DNA from: Isoetes taiwanensis
Taxonomy: Eukaryota > Streptophyta > Lycopodiopsida > Isoetales > Isoetaceae
DNA: 64,000 nucleotides
Assembly: GCA_021234155.1 (NCBI GenBank)
Contig: JAJEKV010000078.1
Coordinates: 4,499,225 to 4,563,224, forward strand
Direction of reading: 5' to 3'
The notes under the pieces are model-generated. The model did not search any database and had not been told where the DNA came from. It saw nothing but the letters and a program-made list of their open reading frames with translations. How positions within the stretch are numbered: the stretch's first letter is position 1; each line of letters opens with the position of its first letter. The position numbers and the translations under genes were made by a program. Below, piece by piece: positions 59,291 to 64,000 of the stretch.

Positions 59291-60865
59291 TGGACGTCCC
59301 CACTCATATATTGCACTCACCGTGATACAAACAGGAGTTCATCCCCCATACCAGCTTCATACTGATACATGGCCCTTCATGTATCACTGCAACCTTGATG
59401 AGTTCCAGTGGGAAGAATGAAGGGGTCATTTTACCCTGTCTCCCTCAGGGCCTACCTAGCTGCGGAAGCGTAAACATACATGTCAGTATACAATATCATC
59501 ACACAGCCACCTCGAAGGGTGGCTCATCCATATCTGCATAGACAAAGATCAGCACATCACATATGGGGTTCCTACCCAAGGCTTAGACTCCGTGGAATGA
59601 CTCGATTTGGCTTGGGTCTCCGAGTTCATTGCGCAGGTAATTCATGGCAATGGATTTGGTCGGGCATGAGAGCATGGCTTAGGGTAGTCCACTCCATCAG
59701 CCCTTCCCATGCACACTTTGCGTAATAGGTTGAAAAGTGTTGGGACCTCGTAGTCTTCACGGATGCATAGCCAAAGGGGCTATTCCTGGGTTACATCTCC
59801 CCAGTTCCGATGGGGCAGGTAGGGATCACTCCCTCCAGAGATCTACATGCTGACTCAAGGTAACTAGAGGGCCACTGCCCTTATTCGACTTGAACCCAAT
59901 GGAGAGTGACGCATCACTCCACGGGTGTCGAGCCCATGCCTTGCCCACACTCAGTGGCAAGCCATTAGACCTAGTCCACAGTGATCCCCGGTAGACTTTA
60001 CACACCAGGGGGATCGTTCAAGAGTCAGAACACAAACCTCCTTATGAGCCAGTCAAGCCCCTTCACCCACAACCAGGTGTGGTTCTTGTACACAGGCCGA
60101 ATCTACAGTGTGCTAAAGAGGCTAGCTAGGAGCATCAACTACTAGGCCTTAGGGTCTCTACCCCCCTTCCTAATACAATGAGTTCACAGAGATACATCAT
60201 CCATATACATCACAGAAGAACTAAATAACTAGATCTAATCTATATCATAGAGTTAGGTTCTTTAGTTAGAGCTTGGTATCTGGGGATCTAAATGGCTGCT
60301 ATGGGCAATTTAATAGGCTAAACCTACTGATTCAATGACTGGAAGACGATTTAGGCTATTAAATTGACTAAATACCTGATCCTTGGCTGGCTCCTCCTGC
60401 CCTGAACTCGACCATCCTGCTGAACTGCTAGAAGATGAAGCTAGAAAGGGAAACTAACGAGCTAGTTCGCTCAGACAGAGTCTGTGAGGTGGTTTTGACT
60501 CCTGGAGCAAGCAAAACAGAGCCCTAAAATGGCATGAACGAAAATAGCAAGTTAGGGTTTCACTTACCTAAATAGATAAGGGTTTAGGGCTAGGGTTTCC
60601 AATTACCCCTTTTGGCATGTGGGATAATTGGTGTGACCCACTTGCCTTTATTAAGTGGCATAAAGTGTCCACATGGGAAAATGTGCACCTAGATAAATGT
60701 GTACATGGTTAAATGTGCACATTAATAAATGCCACACCTTGCAAGTTGCCCCCCTAGGGGCTACCCGCTAGCTACGTCGCCGGGCGCACGTCGGTCCGGG
60801 GTGGCGTGTGCGGACGAGGTAGTACGATATCGCCCCGGGACCGATATCTTGGCTGGAATGTCACG
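59291..60865 (-). repeat. 5' LTR of the histone-carrying retroelement
   Basis: 1575 bp, starting CGTGACATTCC (TG mutated to CG) and ending GGGGACGTCCA. Length and blocks agree with the solo LTR (1582 bp). Abundant indels and substitutions show the two copies are not recent siblings. Confidence 0.75.
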
Positions 60866-61236
60866 ATTAATCTAATCCAAGAGCAGATTCTTTATGCAAG
60901 AAGTTGGATATTTAGGTCATATTGCATACGGATGGATCCCGAAAAGATTAGGGTTATTATTGATTGGCCTCAGCTTGAAAATCTCAAAGACTTACGATCT
61001 TTTGTACAGTTATGCAGTTACTATCGAAGATTTGTGAAGGATTTTGCAAAAGTAACCCTTCCTCTTAGCAGGTTTTTAAAGAAAGATACCCCCTTTGTTT
61101 GGAATCCGGAAGTTTGAGGAAGCTTTCCAATTCGAAAAGAGAACATGGCAACCCGAGCCAAGATTAGTGCTACCGACCGAATAAGCCTTTTACAGTTTGT
61201 TCGGATGCAAGTGGAAATGCTATTGGTGCAGTACTG

Positions 61237-62013
61237 ATGCAAGATGGACATCCATTAGCTTATGTCAGCCGAATGCTCAAACCCTTAGAGAAAAAATATA
61301 GCACTTATGAAAAGGAATTAATTGCCTTAGTTCATGCACTTAAGAAGTGGAGGCATTATCTTATGGGATCCAAGTTTGTGGCTCGTTTTGATCAGCAAAG
61401 TTTGAAACATATACAAACACAGGATATTATCAATGCACGGCAATTAAAGCTCATTGACACTATAAAGGATTTCGAAGGGATGCAGGTTGGGAAGGAGAAC
61501 CAGGTTGCAGATGCATTAAGCCGGATAAATATTCAAGCTATATCTGTAGCAGAATTTGCTGATTTGGAACCAATGAAAGAAGAATATGTGAACGACCCCT
61601 CCTTTGCTACTCCGTATGCACAGGTACAAAAGGATGGAAGAGATCCTTTGACAGAGTATAGGATCCATAATGGATTATTGTTCTATCGAAATCGTACTTG
61701 TGTTACACAAGCATACAGGTTGAAGGTTATACAGGAATATCATGAACCTCTGTACTCTGGACATAGAGGAATTCAAGCTACTTTGTTCACTGTTAAACGA
61801 CGTTTCTTTTGGCCAAAGCTTGAAAGAGATGTAAGAAAATATGTCGAAGCATGTCTTATTTGCCAACAAATAAAAGCTTCTACTGGTAAGCCTGCCGGAT
61901 TAGTACAGCCTTTGCCTATTCCAGAAAAACCATGGAAGCATATTACCATGGATTTTATTCAAGGGCTACCAAAGACTATATCCACAAGAATGATCAAATT
62001 TGGACAGTGGTAG
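61237..62013 (+). pseudogene. Chromovirus RNase H and integrase N-terminal part
   Basis: 258 codons: RNase H with HPLAYVSRMLKPLEKKYSTY and YEKELIALVHALKKWRHYL, the NQVADALSRI end, then integrase zinc-binding region (YSGHRGIQATLFTVKRRFFW, CLICQQIKAS) and the first catalytic Asp block ITMDFIQGLP. Ends at a stop soon after; the rest continues in another frame at 61932. Confidence 0.9.
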
Positions 62014-62387
62014 ACAGATTATCTAAACAGGTTCATTTTGTTCCCTGTAAATCTAGCATGACTGCTCCGCAAGCAAGCAAAATTTTCTTAAAGGAAATAT
62101 TTAAGATCCATGGGATGCCAGATGCAATCATAACAGATAGGGATCCCCTATTCTGCAGCAAATTTTGGGGTGGACTTATGAAAAACTTAGGCACGACTTT
62201 AAAGTTTTCCACTGCATATCATCCCCAAACGGATGGCCAGTCTGAGGTTGTAAATCGAGTTATTGAAGATATGCTGAGATATTATGTTGCTGAAAGGAAA
62301 AGCCAGTGGGAAGAATATCTTTATCTCTTAGAGTTTGCCTATAATAACACAGTGCACTCAGTTCCCAAAGAACTCCTTTTGAAGTAG
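61932..62387 (+). pseudogene. Chromovirus integrase catalytic core
   Basis: VVDRLSKQVHFVPCKSS, AIITDRDPLFCSKFW (second Asp), STAYHPQTDGQSEVVNRVIE (catalytic Glu) and LEFAYNNTVHS. Overlaps the previous frame by about 80 bp, showing a frameshift. Confidence 0.9.
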
Positions 62388-62515
62388 TATACAGATATTC
62401 TTTGGAATCCCCAATTGCGAAGCTTGGGGGAGAAGTACCTGCTTCCGATGAAGCCACTACAGATTTTGCAGTTATCTTGCGAGAGGTAAAGGCTCGAATG
62501 CAGAAAAGCTAGGAA

Positions 62516-63019
62516 TTGATGGCTTCAAAACTTGCAAAGAAGCGAAAAATGGTTGTTTACAAAAAAGATCAATGGGTTTGGATTCATCTTCCCAAAAAGC
62601 GTCTACGGAAGATGGGTAACCGGTATGTAGAACTGGCACCTAGGTATTATGGTCCATTCCAAATTGACGACAAGATCGGTGAGAATGCTTATCGTTTACA
62701 TTTGTATGGGAAATGGACTAACTTGCACCCAGTTTTTAATGTGGGAATACTGAAACCCTATAAGGGAAGTGAAATTTCTCCTGAGATTTTGCAGAGAATG
62801 GAGCAATCGGAACCTCCCAACATTAAAGGTGATGAAGAGGTGCTGGAACCGGAGAAAATATTGACACGTCAAGATAAGGAGACTAGAAGTTTCTCTTATC
62901 GAAGGTATCTCGTGAAATTTAAATTTCATCCGTCCACCGATGCGGTATGGTATTCTAAGATTCAATTGAAAGAATACAATTCCTTGGCGGAAGAATACGA
63001 AAGAACTTTGCAAGAATAG
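62516..63019 (+). pseudogene. Chromovirus integrase C-terminus with chromodomain-like end
   Basis: 167 codons: LAPRYYGPFQIDDKIGENAY (GPY/F-like module), LHPVFNVGILKPY, then RRYLVKFKFHPSTDAVWYSK, the degenerate chromodomain (YLVKWKG...TWE in active members). A stop region separates it from the core. Confidence 0.85.
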
Positions 63020-63320
63020 TAGGCAAAGTTCCCAAACCTTAAAACTTCATATTTGGAAATCCATATTACTATAATTGCAATTGCTTTATTTAAAAAATCT
63101 CAGTATTGATATGCATAGTATCATTAAACTCTTTACTAACGATTGACTGACTTGAGGTCATCCCTAATGAAAGCCCTCTAATGGAATTGAGGTCATTTCT
63201 AACTGAATTGAAATGAGAAATCCGTAACCTCTAAAGGAACTGAGGCTATAAAATTAAATATCCTTAAAGAAACTAGGATAGACAATTTTCCCTCAAGGTT
63301 AACGCGGATATTTAACCTCG

Positions 63321-63333
63321 GGAAGGGAAGGAT
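63321..63333 (+). other. Polypurine tract
   Basis: GGAAGGGAAGGAT directly before TGTTACGG, the usual priming site for plus-strand synthesis. Confidence 0.7.
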
Positions 63334-64000
63334 TGTTACGGCTCAATGCCGGCTTGGGCGAGCGGCTCAGGCAGGATGCAACATGAGTTAATATTTCTAA
63401 GGCTAGGGTTATATCTTATAATATCGCATTTAGGTATAGTTAGGAACTTCAATATTTTAAGGTTAAAGGACCAAATGTTCATTTTAAAATAAAAAGGGGC
63501 GTGGCTGATAACGGCCCGCGACCCCTTCCATTGAAATAACCTGATATTGCATCAGAACCTCCGGATTCTAAGAAAAGGGATCGATCTGGCTTTGAAAAAG
63601 GGCCGAATCCAGGATATTTCAATCCGAATCTCTGTTATTAGATAGTATTTACCTTTTAGACTGATGTTTATGATCAAGAAAGGTCCATCCGGAAATAGGG
63701 TAGTCTGGCCTTATAAATATATCTGCTTTCTTCTCCTCGAATTACAGAAATCTGGATATGATCGTTAAGAACTCCTGCGCCTTACAGTAGTTAGAGTTGA
63801 TCAGACTTGCCTTCTTTACATTTAGGACTCTTGGTTGCGGTCTTTACAGCAAGAAACGATTCTTGTGGAAAGCCTGGCCCGGTTGGGTGGTTACTACTCT
63901 CCTAAAGATTGGAGAGTGTATTTATTTCCTTTGACATCTGTTGTTGAATTTGTAGAGTCTTCTTTAGTTGTATCAGCATAAAGACCAATAAACAGTCCTA
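63334..64000 (+). repeat. Chromovirus 3' LTR (incomplete at window end)
   Basis: Begins TGTTACGGCTC after the polypurine tract. TATA box TTATAAATATAT at about 63711; AATAAA at about 63989. It continues past the window. Confidence 0.75.

Larger units (their letters stand above)
54550..60865 (-). mobile_element. Truncated LTR retroelement carrying a histone H3-like frame
   Basis: Read from the right: 5' LTR (60865-59291), primer site, leader, hairpins, H3-like frame (58598-57294), two more hairpins, a second frame (56581-56126 and on), and a charged fragment ending near 54550. No reverse transcriptase, protease or integrase is seen, and no 3' LTR is found, so it is non-autonomous or truncated. 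The LTR family has a second, solo member at 45605-47186. Its right end abuts chromovirus RT sequence, so it probably inserted there. Confidence 0.65.
60866..64000 (+). mobile_element. Ty3/gypsy chromovirus, 5'-truncated, degenerate
   Basis: Starts inside reverse transcriptase (RMDPEKIRVIIDWPQLENLK, SYYRRFVKDFAKV), then after a frameshift RNase H (CSDASGNAIGAVLM), integrase and chromodomain-like region, polypurine tract and 3' LTR running off the window. The left break coincides with the neighbouring LTR's start, so it is the nested host of that insertion or a rearrangement. Confidence 0.9.

Noticed and set aside
1-64000. tRNA and rRNA genes
   Set aside because: Not seen by eye: no cloverleaf with GTTCRANNC-type arms in a convincing setting, and no rRNA-like stretches. 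A covariance search would be needed to exclude tRNAs.

Overview
This window is nuclear DNA from a land plant with a large, repeat-dominated genome. It holds one intact protein-coding host gene: a three-exon cinnamate 4-hydroxylase (CYP73A family) at 51029-52940, + strand. Almost everything else is decayed mobile DNA, captured gene fragments and tandem repeats. The repeats include a chromovirus, an L1-like LINE, a PIF/Harbinger transposase, large cut-and-paste-like elements and nested LTR elements. I cannot fix the lineage. Low gene density and unusual transposon families would suit a fern or gymnosperm, but that is inference.

Layout: 1-410 is TGGTG-rich repeat DNA. 1195-1581 holds three tandem hairpins. 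3.1-8.7 kb (+) and 31.3-26.0 kb (-) are two diverged, opposite-strand copies of one composite element. In the same order, both carry an N-terminal/coiled-coil region, a charged segment, a Ulp1 (C48)-like protease remnant, an FCP1/NIF-like phosphatase remnant and a shared C-terminal segment. Between them lie three copies of a second family (A 12.1-9.0 kb, C 23.3-19.9 kb, B 23.8-25.7 kb) with a Cys-rich cluster and an SDG...HGKGxHDG core. A third Ulp1-like remnant lies at 13 kb, with large minisatellites at 14 and 22 kb.

32.2-33.6 kb (-) is a broken Harbinger transposase. 33980-37005 is a complete-ended DNA element (inverted termini GGGTATAAAATCACT, 4-bp ATTT target duplication) holding a RING-type fragment. 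37.0-39.1 kb (-) and 41.5-45.2 kb (+) are two different LINEs. 45605-47186 is a solo LTR with the 5-bp duplication TTTCC.

Downstream of the CYP73A gene lies the most unusual object. It is a truncated LTR retroelement on the - strand: 5' LTR 60865-59291, related to the solo LTR, with a tRNA-Met-type primer site directly after it. Its interior carries four 67-nt-type hairpins (three clear, one decayed), two CTATAAATAG boxes each about 100 nt before an ATG, and a broken reading frame. That frame starts like a histone H3 tail (MARTKQTASK) and ends like a histone fold with CENH3-type HAKRVTLMRKDM. The element's LTR end abuts a broken chromovirus (RT, RNase H, integrase, chromodomain, 3' LTR) that runs to the window end.
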